In this document: in pieces, positions 47,736 through 57,086 of the stretch
Layout: each line of letters starts with the position of its first letter
Numbering within the stretch: the first letter of the stretch is position 1
Source of the DNA: Pleomorphomonas sp. T1.2MG-36
GTDB lineage: Bacteria > Pseudomonadota > Alphaproteobacteria > Rhizobiales > Pleomorphomonadaceae
Reading direction: 5' to 3'
Length of the DNA stretch: 64,000 nt
NCBI RefSeq assembly: GCF_950100655.1
Contig: NZ_CATNLY010000001.1
Location: forward strand, 744,001-808,000
Made by a program: the position numbers and the translations under genes
The notes under the pieces: generated by a model
What the model was told of the DNA's origin: nothing
Seen by the model: only the letters and a program-made list of their open reading frames with translations
The model's database searches: none

Positions 47736-48170
47736 TCACAAACGATCGCGCGTCCGTTCGTAATAGGCGGAGAGCACGGCGTAGAGCGTCACGGTGCCGA
47801 TGTGGAAGATCATCAGGGGATAGTTGCGGCCGAACTGCGGATTGTAGGCGCTATAGAGAGCCGTCTCGGTCAGCGCGCTGATCATCCACACTACGGTTCC
47901 CCATGAGGCAAGCAACCAGAGGCCGACCGCCGCCACGAGATCGGCAACGGCGAAGAACAGCGTCGCCACGATGACGGGCGAGGACAGCGCCAGGAAATTG
48001 CCGCTCGGAATACCGAAGCCGAGAATCGTCGCCCAGCGCAAAAGCCCGGCGACCAGGAACACGGTCGACAGGAAGCGAACGTAGATCACCAGGGTCAGGC
48101 GGGCGTCGAACCTGCTCCAGAGGCCCGTTTCAAGCCCCTCGGACTGCCGCGTGTCGCCGTTGCCGCTCAT
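47736..48170 (-). CDS. DUF6163-like four-helix membrane protein
   Basis: 144 aa. Four hydrophobic segments (LVIYVRFLSTVFLVAGLLRW, VIVATLFFAVADLVAAVGLW, GTVVWMISALTETALYSAY, LMIFHIGTVTLYAVLSAYYE) after a short acidic N-terminus. From memory it belongs to DUF6163, a Hyphomicrobiales family that usually sits beside ldtR, as here. Role unknown; the location suggests an envelope function. Confidence 0.75.
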   Translation of the reverse strand: MSGNGDTRQSEGLETGLWSRFDARLTLVIYVRFLSTVFLVAGLLRWATILGFGIPSGNFLALSSPVIVATLFFAVADLVAAVGLWLLASWGTVVWMISALTETALYSAYNPQFGRNYPLMIFHIGTVTLYAVLSAYYERTRDRL

Positions 48171-48258
48171 CCGATGATCCTTTCAGTCTGTCCGGCTGCC
48201 TCAATTTTGCGCCGAAGTATCGATCAAATCATGACCCGCGTATAGAGCCGCAGGCTGA

Positions 48259-49338
<1,080 letters not shown>

Positions 49339-49339
49339 C

Positions 49340-49876
49340 GTGCGGCTGTCCCGCCTTCTCAAGATCGTCGCGGCCGCCGCCATCGGTGCGGTTGTCGCGA
49401 CCGAAGCGTGGTGGCTGGCAAACGGCTACCGCGATGCACGCGCTTGCCTCAACGCCCTGCCCGCTCTTGAGGAGAACGGCGATCTCGTCGTCGACAGCCT
49501 CAAGCGGTCGGGCGACGTCTTCGACGTGGTCGAAATCGGCTATCGGCGGATCGACGCCGCCGGCACCTCGTCCGGCCGGCTGCGCTGCGCCTTCGGCGAC
49601 GGGCTGAATGGCCCGCGGCATCTTCTCGGCGTCGAACTCGGGGGGAGCCCGATCGGCGACGCCCGCCTTTACTTCCTCGAGCGCTTTTGGCTGGGCGACG
49701 AGGCTGCCGTCGAGAGCGGCAAGGCCCGGCTCAGGGTGGAGGTGCCGCCGCTGACCTTCCTTGCCGCGATGGTCGGGCGGCCGCATCCCTCGCTGGTCGG
49801 CGCCCTCCTCTGCCTTCTTCTCGCCGCTGCCATGCTGGCGGCCAACCGCTTCGCCGGACGCGCCCGCCGAGGCTGA
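49340..49876 (+). CDS. Hypothetical membrane protein downstream of hemB
   Basis: Not recognised. 178 aa with an N-terminal helix (LLKIVAAAAIGAVVATEAWW), a soluble middle of about 100 residues with two Cys (residues about 37 and 82), and a C-terminal helix (LVGALLCLLLAAAMLAAN), so the middle is probably periplasmic. The GTG start is two bases past the hemB stop with AAGGG upstream, which implies coupling to hemB. Confidence 0.7.
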   Translation: MRLSRLLKIVAAAAIGAVVATEAWWLANGYRDARACLNALPALEENGDLVVDSLKRSGDVFDVVEIGYRRIDAAGTSSGRLRCAFGDGLNGPRHLLGVELGGSPIGDARLYFLERFWLGDEAAVESGKARLRVEVPPLTFLAAMVGRPHPSLVGALLCLLLAAAMLAANRFAGRARRG

Positions 49877-50019
49877 CGCCGCCCTTGTATCCCCGCCAGT
49901 CGAGGGATTAGGGTGTCGGCCCGAATGCCGGCCGCCGCGCCCGCCGATCCGCAATGCCGGTTTCGGCCGTGCGCCTTTCCAGGGCGGCCAAGGCCTCTGA
50001 GGCGATGAGGGAGAGACAG

Positions 50020-51306
50020 ATGACCGAACAGACCCCCGGATTCTCGACGCTTGCCATCCATGCCGGCGCCGCTCCGGACCCGACCACCGGCGCTCGGATC
50101 ACCCCCATCTACCAGACGGCCTCCTACGTCTTCGAGGATGTCGATCAGGCCGCCAAGCTGTTCGGCCTCGAAACCTTCGGCAACATCTACGGCCGCCTGA
50201 CCAACCCGACCCAGGCGGTGCTGGAGGAGCGCGTGGCGGCGCTGGAAGGTGGCGTCGCGGCGCTCGCCGTGGCATCCGGCCACGCCGCGCAGCTGATCGT
50301 CTTCCACACCCTCTTGCAGCCCGGCGACGAGTTCATTGCATCGAGGAAGCTCTATGGCGGATCGATCAACCAGTTCGCCAATGCCTTCAAGAACTTCGGC
50401 TGGAACGTCGTCTGGGCCGATCCGGCCGATCCCTCGTCCTTTGAAAAGGCCGTCACGCCGCGGACCAAGGCGATCTTCATCGAATCGATCGCCAATCCCG
50501 GCGGCATCGTCACCGACATCGCCGCCGTCGCCCACGTGGCGAAGCGGGCCGGCGTGCCGCTCATCGTCGACAATACGCTGGCCACCCCGTACCTCTGCCG
50601 TCCGATCGAACACGGCGCCGACATCGTCGTTCATTCGCTGACCAAGTTCCTGGCCGGCCACGGCAATTCGCTCGGCGGCATCATCGTCGATGCCGGCAAT
50701 TTCGACTGGTCGCGCGAGAACCGTTATCCGATGCTGTGCGAGCCGAGACCCGAGTACAACGGCCTCGTCTTCCATCAGAACTTCGGCAACTTCGCCTTCG
50801 CCGTCGCCTGCCGGGCGCTTGGCCTGCGCGACCTCGGCCCCTGCATTTCGCCGTTCAACGCCTTCCAGATCCTGACGGGAATCGAGACGCTACCGTTGCG
50901 CATGCAGCGCCACACCGACAACGCCAAGATGGTGGCCGAGTTCCTGTCCGATCACCCGAAGGTGGCCTGGGTGTCCTATGCTGGCCTGCCGGGCGACCGC
51001 TATCACGGTCTGCAGCAGAAATACGCCCCGAAGGGCGCGGGCGCCGTCTTCACCTTCGGTCTCAAGGGCGGCTATGACGCCGGCGTGACTCTCGTGAAGA
51101 GCGTCGAACTCTTCTCACACCTTGCCAACGTCGGCGATACCCGTTCGCTGGTCATCCACCCCGCCTCGACCACCCACAAGCAGCTGACCGACGCCCAGAA
51201 GGTGGCGGCCGGCGCCGGACCGGACGTGGTGCGGCTGTCGATCGGCATCGAGGACGTCGCCGACATCATCGCCGATCTGGATCAGGCGCTTGGACGCATC
51301 GACTGA
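50020..51306 (+). CDS. metY: O-acetylhomoserine aminocarboxypropyltransferase (MetY-like)
   Basis: 428-aa PLP enzyme making homocysteine (or methionine precursors) from O-acetyl- or O-succinylhomoserine and sulfide. Seen: TPIYQTASYVFEDVDQAAKL, IYGRLTNPTQAVLEERVAALE, NTLATPYLCRPIEHGADIVV, and the PLP-lysine region HSLTKFLAGHGNSLGG. Length and the FGNIYGRLTNPT block fit MetY better than MetB or MetZ. ATG 50020 has GGGAGAG upstream. I saw no SAM-II riboswitch. Confidence 0.93.
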   Translation: MTEQTPGFSTLAIHAGAAPDPTTGARITPIYQTASYVFEDVDQAAKLFGLETFGNIYGRLTNPTQAVLEERVAALEGGVAALAVASGHAAQLIVFHTLLQPGDEFIASRKLYGGSINQFANAFKNFGWNVVWADPADPSSFEKAVTPRTKAIFIESIANPGGIVTDIAAVAHVAKRAGVPLIVDNTLATPYLCRPIEHGADIVVHSLTKFLAGHGNSLGGIIVDAGNFDWSRENRYPMLCEPRPEYNGLVFHQNFGNFAFAVACRALGLRDLGPCISPFNAFQILTGIETLPLRMQRHTDNAKMVAEFLSDHPKVAWVSYAGLPGDRYHGLQQKYAPKGAGAVFTFGLKGGYDAGVTLVKSVELFSHLANVGDTRSLVIHPASTTHKQLTDAQKVAAGAGPDVVRLSIGIEDVADIIADLDQALGRID

Positions 51307-51481
51307 CGTCCGCTTCCGGCAGGACCTGCGGCCGACCGGCATCGTCCCGAGACGGATGCCGGACCGCAGGCCCGATGTCGGGCTGCTGGGTTCGTTGACT
51401 TTCGAATCGGCATTCGATCGAGCACCCGACGCTAACCGGGATCGGACGCCGAACTTGCCCCACTGAACGGCGGAGGCGCGC

Positions 51482-51700
51482 TTGTCCTCAAGTCTCAGGA
51501 AGCTGATCGGCACCGTCATACTCGTGATCACCGTGCCGGTCTACGCCCTCATCGCCATGGTCATCGCCGTGGCGATTCTCCCGGGCGTGAATGTCTGGTG
51601 GCAGCTCGTCTACTATGTGGTGGCGGGCCTGCTCTGGGTGCCTCCGGCCGGCATGCTCATCGCCTGGATGGCGAAAGCCGACCGAGGCATCGGAGCCTAG
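51482..51700 (+). CDS. DUF2842 small membrane protein
   Basis: 72 aa, two hydrophobic helices (GTVILVITVPVYALIAMVIA and LVYYVVAGLLWVPPAGMLIA) joined by a short loop, ending in WMAKADRGIGA, matching DUF2842, widespread in alphaproteobacteria and unstudied. The start is TTG 51482 supported by GGAGG six bases upstream. Its stop codon overlaps the convergent gene by four bases. Confidence 0.82.
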   Translation: MSSSLRKLIGTVILVITVPVYALIAMVIAVAILPGVNVWWQLVYYVVAGLLWVPPAGMLIAWMAKADRGIGA

Positions 51701-53073
51701 GCGGCAATTTCACCGGCCGGCGTAGGCACACGCGTGATTCCGGTGACGCCCCGCCGCCCGAGCGCGGCCAGAAGCGTATCGACGGCGCCGGGCTCGGCGT
51801 CGCCGGTCAACATGAGCTGTCCCGCCAGCCGGGCAAACAGCGTGAACGCCGGATCGGTGCGCAACCGGCCGAGATCGATCAGCACGAGGTCGTAGGTCTG
51901 CTCCAGCGTTTCGAGCAGAATCGCCGCCGACTCGCTGTCATCGGCGAGCGCCACCAGTGGCCGGAGACCCGGCCCGATTTCGTGGGCGCGTGAACTGGCG
52001 TTGCGCTGGATGACATCGGCGAAGTCGGCATCGCCGGCCAGCAGTTCGGCAAGGCCCGGCTTGTCGCCGGCGCGCCGGCTTGCATCGACGACCACGACTC
52101 GCGCGCCATTGAAGCCGCCGTCACGAACGAGCTCGCCGATGAGGCGATGATTCTCGCCGCCCTCGCCAAAGCTCGCGACTGCGACCCGACGGCGCGCGGC
52201 AAGATCGGCAAAGGGAGCGGCGGCAGGCGGGGTAGCCGAGGCGGCGCCGGGTTTGGCGTCATCCGGCTTCCCCGACACTATCTTGTGGTCGACGGGCGTC
52301 AGATCGACGGGTTCGAAGGCCCCGACGGTGACAGGCGCGTCTTCCACCTGCTCACCCGCGTCGCGATGGCGCCAACGGCCAACGGCGCCCCCCAGGGCAC
52401 CGAGGATCAGCACGGCCAAACCGGCCAGCGCGCCACCCACCCAAGGCGGAATGCTCTCGGCTCGTTCCACCGGTACCGCGCCCGACACCAGCCTGGCGCC
52501 GACACCACCGCTGGTGCCCTGCAGCTGAAGATAATCGCCGATCACCCGATCGACGAAGCGAGCGGCAAACTCGGGATTTTCGGACAAGAAGCGGACATCG
52601 ATCGACCGACCGAACCCCGACGGCGCCGCCGAGACCCCCGCCGCGAGCGCATCGGTCAGCTTTTCTTCGGGCGAGACCAGCTTGCCGGCGCCACCCATGC
52701 CCATCGCAGCCAGAATGCGCTGATGAAGCGGCGGTTTTGAGAGAGTGCCGGCATCGGTCACGCCGAGTTCGGCCGCCGCCCGGCGGAGTGCGTCGCGCGA
52801 GGTGATGAGCTTGGCCTGCGAAGCCAGAAACTCGGCATCGATGAGGTTTTCGGTTGCGCCCGTCCGATCGACGGCAAGACGGGCATGAACCTCGACGCCC
52901 TGCGGCAAGGCGGAAAGAAGGCCATGAGTCGCCAAAGCCACCGAGGCGGCCAGAACGACCATCAGGGCCTTCCGGCGCAAAACGGACTGAAAAGCGACCT
53001 GACGCACGCCAGCGCCCGCCTCACCGGCGGGGGGCGCACCGAACACGTTCAAGGGTCGAGCCTGCCTTTCCAT
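51697..53073 (-). CDS. Wzz/BY-kinase-like exopolysaccharide chain-length protein without Walker A
   Basis: 458 aa. Wzz-type layout: N-terminal helix (LMVVLAASVALATHGLLSAL), periplasmic domain, second helix (WVGGALAGLAVLILGALGGA), then a cytoplasmic domain built like a BY-kinase. VVVVDASRRAGDKPGLAELL and YDLVLIDLGRL keep Walker A' and B shapes, but the Walker A position reads SFGEGGENHRLIGEL, with no GKS/T, and there is no Tyr-rich tail, so ATP use is unlikely. Divergent from the Wza-like gene. The start at ATG 53073 lacks a good ribosome site. Confidence 0.82.
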   Translation of the reverse strand: MERQARPLNVFGAPPAGEAGAGVRQVAFQSVLRRKALMVVLAASVALATHGLLSALPQGVEVHARLAVDRTGATENLIDAEFLASQAKLITSRDALRRAAAELGVTDAGTLSKPPLHQRILAAMGMGGAGKLVSPEEKLTDALAAGVSAAPSGFGRSIDVRFLSENPEFAARFVDRVIGDYLQLQGTSGGVGARLVSGAVPVERAESIPPWVGGALAGLAVLILGALGGAVGRWRHRDAGEQVEDAPVTVGAFEPVDLTPVDHKIVSGKPDDAKPGAASATPPAAAPFADLAARRRVAVASFGEGGENHRLIGELVRDGGFNGARVVVVDASRRAGDKPGLAELLAGDADFADVIQRNASSRAHEIGPGLRPLVALADDSESAAILLETLEQTYDLVLIDLGRLRTDPAFTLFARLAGQLMLTGDAEPGAVDTLLAALGRRGVTGITRVPTPAGEIAA

Positions 53074-53256
53074 GCGAAAAGCATGGTCGGGTATGGTAAC
53101 CAGCCCGTTAAGCATCGCAAAAATGTTACCGACGTCCCCAGCTTCTCGCCCCCGGCAAGACTTCATAAAGAATTGTTAAGCGGCATTTCCCTTTCCTTAA
53201 CCATGCCGGACTAGGCTCGCTCATCGTATTCGCGCTGATTTCATGGGGACATTCGC

Positions 53257-53826
53257 ATGCGGCGACGCGCCTTTCTCGGTCTGGCTTTGCTCGGCCTCGG
53301 CGCCTGCACGACCGTGCCCCGGCGGCGGCCGGCCGGCGCCTCTCCTTCGATCCCCGATGGACTCGATGGTCCCTATCGTCTCGACAGCGGCGACAAGCTG
53401 CGGGTCACCGTCTTTGAACAGACGGCCCTATCGGGCAGCTTTTCCGTCGATCAGGCGGGCTACATCGCCTACCCCCTGGTCGGCAACGTCACAGCGCGCG
53501 GCCTGACCACGCAGGAATTGGCCGGCGCGCTGACGCGCGGCCTCAAGAAGGGCTACCTGAACAATCCCGACGTGACCGTCGAGGTCGATACCTATCGCCC
53601 CTTCTTCATCATGGGCGAGGTCCGCAATCCCGGCCAATACAGCTATGTGAACGCGATGACCGTCGAAACGGCCGTCGCCATCGCCGGCGGCTTCACATCG
53701 CGCGCCAACGAGGGCGGCATTTCCGTATCACGCCGGCTGAACGGCAAGGTCTACACCGGTACACTGCTGCCGAGCGCTCTGGTTCGCCCCGGCGACGTCC
53801 TGCGAGTCGCTCAGCGGCTGTTCTGA
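53257..53826 (+). CDS. Polysaccharide export lipoprotein (Wza/ExoF-like)
   Basis: 189-aa outer-membrane-associated export protein. Lipobox LGLGACTT at residues about 12-19, then a Poly_export domain (YRLDSGDKLRVTVFEQTAL, YIAYPLVGNVTARGLT) and an SLBB-like domain (FFIMGEVRNPGQYSYVNAMT). Shorter than E. coli Wza, with one SLBB unit and no C-terminal barrel helix; typical of the single-SLBB rhizobial type. First gene of a plus-strand pair with the glycosylphosphotransferase. Confidence 0.92.
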   Translation: MRRRAFLGLALLGLGACTTVPRRRPAGASPSIPDGLDGPYRLDSGDKLRVTVFEQTALSGSFSVDQAGYIAYPLVGNVTARGLTTQELAGALTRGLKKGYLNNPDVTVEVDTYRPFFIMGEVRNPGQYSYVNAMTVETAVAIAGGFTSRANEGGISVSRRLNGKVYTGTLLPSALVRPGDVLRVAQRLF

Positions 53827-53935
53827 CGTCGGTGTTGCCGAAAAAGAGCGACCGGTCTCGCCGCTTTACTCCACTTCAGGATTTTTCACCCATCATGGCG
53901 GCTTCGTTCGCCTTGATCATCGGGGATGAGTTGCG

Positions 53936-55414
53936 ATGAGCGCCACCGAACCGGCCACCGGGCCCGTTTCCAACCTCCCGACGACAGCCGAAGCCGTCGC
54001 TCGAAACTATCGGGACGCTTCCATCGCCCCCTCGCTGGTGAGCGGCATCGCCGCCGCTTTCGAAGGGGTCTGCCTGTCCGTCGTCGGCGTCGGCCTGCTG
54101 CCATTGTTTTCGGTGTCGCTCGCTGGCCTGACGCTGGCAATTCCTGTCGGCGCCGCCATCCTGACGCTGTTCGTCGCCCAGATTCTCGGCGCCAACGACT
54201 TGTCGCTGCTGCGCCGTCACTCCCAGCGCTTCGCTAAGCTCCTGGTCGCCTGGTCGAGCGTCTTCGGCTTTGTCTCGGTGCTGCTGATCATCGGCGATGG
54301 TCTGCCCGACGTCGCCCGCCTGTGGTTCCTGGTCTGGTATCTGGCCGGCGTGATGACGCTCGGCCTCGCGTCGGCGATGACGTCACTGGCGACGCGCCGC
54401 CTCACCCGCGCCGGCCGCCTGCAAAAGCGAGCCGTCATCCTCGGCGGCGGCACCATGGCCGAATCGCTGATCACCGCGCTGGAGGAGACCGGGGGCAACG
54501 AACTGGCCATTCTCGGCGTCTTCGACGATCGCAATGACGACCGCAGTCCGGAGAACCAGCAAGGCTTTCCCAAGCTCGGCAACACCTCCGACCTCGTCGA
54601 CTTCGCCCGTCTCGCCGCCGTCGACCTCGTGATCGTCGCCCTGCCCGCGACCGCCGAAGTCCGCATCCTGCAACTTCTGAAGAAGCTCTGGGTCCTGCCC
54701 GTCGACATCCGCCTCTCGGCCCATTCGAGCAAGCTGCGCCTTCGCCCCCGTTCCTATTCCTACATCGGGCGCGTGCCCTTCCTCGACCTGTTCGACCGCC
54801 CGATCACCGGCTGGTCGCAAGTGTCGAAGCGCGTGTTCGACGTCGCCATCGCCAGCCTCGCCATCGTCGCGCTGTCGCCGCTGATGATCGGCGCGGCCAT
54901 CGCCGTCAAGGCGACTTCTAAGGGGCCGATTCTGTTCCGCCAGCCGCGCTACGGCTTCAACAACGAAGTGATCTCGGTGATGAAGTTCCGCTCCATGTAT
55001 GCCGACCAGGCGGACATTAAGGCGGAGAAGGTGGTGACGCGCGGTGACCCGCGAGTGACGCCGGTCGGCCGCTTCATCCGCAAGACTTCGATCGACGAGT
55101 TGCCGCAGCTCTTCAACGTGCTGAAGGGCGACCTGTCGCTGGTTGGACCGCGCCCGCACGCCGTCAATGCCCACACCGAACACAAGCTCTGGGAAGAGGT
55201 GGTCGATGGCTACTTCGCCCGCCACAAGGTGAAGCCCGGCGTCACCGGCTGGGCGCAGATCAACGGCTGGCGCGGCGAAGTCGATACGCCCGACAAGATC
55301 CAGGCCCGCGTCGAGCACGACCTCTACTACATCGAGAACTGGTCGGTGCTGTTCGACCTCTACATTCTCATGCTGACGCCGATCCGCATCCTCAACCAGG
55401 AAAACGCCTACTGA
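53936..55414 (+). CDS. Polyprenyl-phosphate glycosylphosphotransferase (WcaJ/ExoY type)
   Basis: 492 aa. Starts exopolysaccharide synthesis by moving a sugar-phosphate to undecaprenyl phosphate in the inner membrane. Four N-terminal helices, a CoA-binding-like domain (RAVILGGGTMAESLITALEE), a fifth helix (VAIASLAIVALSPLMIGAAI), and the catalytic bac_transf domain (VISVMKFRSM, TSIDELPQLFNVLKGDLSLV, GPRPHA, WAQINGWRGE). Four helices plus the extra domain indicate the WcaJ/PssY type. Donor is likely UDP-glucose or galactose; not determined. Confidence 0.93.
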   Translation: MSATEPATGPVSNLPTTAEAVARNYRDASIAPSLVSGIAAAFEGVCLSVVGVGLLPLFSVSLAGLTLAIPVGAAILTLFVAQILGANDLSLLRRHSQRFAKLLVAWSSVFGFVSVLLIIGDGLPDVARLWFLVWYLAGVMTLGLASAMTSLATRRLTRAGRLQKRAVILGGGTMAESLITALEETGGNELAILGVFDDRNDDRSPENQQGFPKLGNTSDLVDFARLAAVDLVIVALPATAEVRILQLLKKLWVLPVDIRLSAHSSKLRLRPRSYSYIGRVPFLDLFDRPITGWSQVSKRVFDVAIASLAIVALSPLMIGAAIAVKATSKGPILFRQPRYGFNNEVISVMKFRSMYADQADIKAEKVVTRGDPRVTPVGRFIRKTSIDELPQLFNVLKGDLSLVGPRPHAVNAHTEHKLWEEVVDGYFARHKVKPGVTGWAQINGWRGEVDTPDKIQARVEHDLYYIENWSVLFDLYILMLTPIRILNQENAY

Positions 55415-55782
55415 ACCGACGCGATGTCGCGGGCGGCGCGGAAGTCGACCCCCAGCCCCAGCGCGTCGGACACGACGATCGTTCCCTCGGCGATCGGCGC
55501 GGCGACCGACACGTCGCGCAAAAGGCGCAGACAGTCGAAGATGCGGTCCTTCGGCACCGGCGTCACCGACACCACCGGCAACAGCGCGAGACCGCCGCCA
55601 GACACCCGCACCGTCGTCGTCACCATACGCTTGGGAGCAACCACCTCCTCGGCGGCATAGGCGAGCCCCTTGTTGCAGGTGAAGCCGGTCATCTCCGAGA
55701 CGGTGCCGTTCTCGACGATCACCTCGCCGCCGCAACCGATCGGACACCCGATGCACTGGATGGCATGGACCACGCGTTCCAT
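55408..55782 (-). CDS. DUF1667 small Cys-motif protein
   Basis: 124 aa. Cysteines in QCIGCPIGCGGEV and FTCNKGLAY suggest an iron-sulfur or metal site. DUF1667 proteins usually follow an anaerobic-type glycerol-3-phosphate dehydrogenase and a flavoprotein, as here. Two adjacent ATGs (55785, 55782) are possible; 55782 has the better spacing from GAGGAGG. The stop overlaps the convergent gene's 3' end by seven bases. Confidence 0.87.
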   Translation of the reverse strand: MERVVHAIQCIGCPIGCGGEVIVENGTVSEMTGFTCNKGLAYAAEEVVAPKRMVTTTVRVSGGGLALLPVVSVTPVPKDRIFDCLRLLRDVSVAAPIAEGTIVVSDALGLGVDFRAARDIASVQ

Positions 55783-57086
55783 CATGCCTCCTCCTCGATC
55801 TCGTCGTCCGCCTCGATCTTCTCGGGCGCCGGCACGACACGGAACTCCAGCTTCTGGGCGTCGCCGATCTTGCGGACGGGAATGTCGGCGACGATCATCT
55901 CGCTCGGTTTCACCACCCTCAGCTTGCGCTCGAAGGCGAGTGCGCCGTCGGCCCAGAACTGCAACAGCGACGCACCCGCCGGCTTGGCCGCCCGGAAATA
56001 GAAGCGGGTGCTCATCTTGCCGGGTTCGAAGGCGGAAAGCCGTTGCGGTACGACGGTGCGCAGTCCCTCCCCCGCCATGACGGATCGTTCGGAGCTAAGT
56101 GCGGGGAGCTCGCCCCTTGCATGGCGCGCCGCCGACCGGCCGGCGATGGCCGCCTCTTCCGACACCCAGTCGACGAGATCATGAACGTGCAGCACGTTGC
56201 CGGCGGCGAAGAAGCCGGGAATCGAAGTCTGCCGGAACTGATCGACGCGGGCGCCGCTGGTGATCGGATCGAGGGCCAGGCCTGCCGCCCGTCCGAGTTC
56301 GTTTTCGGGAATGAGGCCGACGGAGAGCAGCACGCAGTCGCACGACACGTCGAAGGCCGTGCCCTCGATCACCTCCAGCCTGTCGTTGACCTGCGACACG
56401 GTGATGCCAGTCACCCGGTCCTTGCCGTGGATCGCCGTCACTGAATGGCCGAGATAGAGCGGGATGCCGAAGTCTTCCAGGCACTGGACGATGTTGCGCG
56501 TCAGCCCGTTGGAATACGGCATGATCTCGAAGACGGCCTTCACCTTGGCGCCCTCGAAGGTCATGCGGCGGGCCATGATCAGGCCGATGTCGCCGGAGCC
56601 GACGATCACTACTTCCTTGCCCGGCAGGTAGCCCTCCATGTTGACCATGCGCTGGGCGGCGCCGGCCGTGAACACGCCGGCCGGCCGGCTGCCCGGCGTG
56701 CGAATGGCGCCGCGCGTTCGCTCGCGACAACCCATGGCGTAGACCACCGACTTCGCCCGGACCACCGTCATCCCGGCATGCGGGCTGACGGAGGTGATGA
56801 CCCCGCCCGGCTCGGCGGCGAGCACGGTGGTATCGAGCCAGACGTCGATGTCCGTCGCCTTGACCATGTCGATGTAGCGGTGGGCATAGCCTGGTCCGGT
56901 CAGCTCCTCCTCGAAGCGCCTCAAACCGAAGCCGTTGTGAATGCATTGCTGCAGGATGCCGCCCAGTTCGCGGTCGCGCTCGATGATCAGCACGTGTTCC
57001 GCGCCGGCCTCGCGCGCGGCCAACGCCGCCGCCATGCCGGCGGGGCCGCCACCGATGGTCACCACGTCGTAGGACATCTCACGCAT
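55782..57086 (-). CDS. NAD(P)/FAD-dependent oxidoreductase of the glycerol-3-phosphate operon
   Basis: 434-aa flavoprotein. FAD loop VVTIGGGPAGMAAALAAREA, then RELGGILQQCIHNGFGL (possibly redox cysteine), NAD loop VVIVGSGDIGLIMARRM, and PGFFAAGNVLHVHDLVDW. It pairs with the GlpA-like enzyme and DUF1667 protein and probably passes its electrons on. ATG 57086 has GGAGAG six bases upstream and overlaps the upstream stop. Confidence 0.88.
   Translation of the reverse strand: MREMSYDVVTIGGGPAGMAAALAAREAGAEHVLIIERDRELGGILQQCIHNGFGLRRFEEELTGPGYAHRYIDMVKATDIDVWLDTTVLAAEPGGVITSVSPHAGMTVVRAKSVVYAMGCRERTRGAIRTPGSRPAGVFTAGAAQRMVNMEGYLPGKEVVIVGSGDIGLIMARRMTFEGAKVKAVFEIMPYSNGLTRNIVQCLEDFGIPLYLGHSVTAIHGKDRVTGITVSQVNDRLEVIEGTAFDVSCDCVLLSVGLIPENELGRAAGLALDPITSGARVDQFRQTSIPGFFAAGNVLHVHDLVDWVSEEAAIAGRSAARHARGELPALSSERSVMAGEGLRTVVPQRLSAFEPGKMSTRFYFRAAKPAGASLLQFWADGALAFERKLRVVKPSEMIVADIPVRKIGDAQKLEFRVVPAPEKIEADDEIEEEA

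Noticed and set aside
49877..50019. SAM-II type riboswitch before metY
   Set aside because: Common upstream of this gene in alphaproteobacteria, but I could not find the conserved pseudoknot core (GCTAAAG-like) in the 140 bases before the start.
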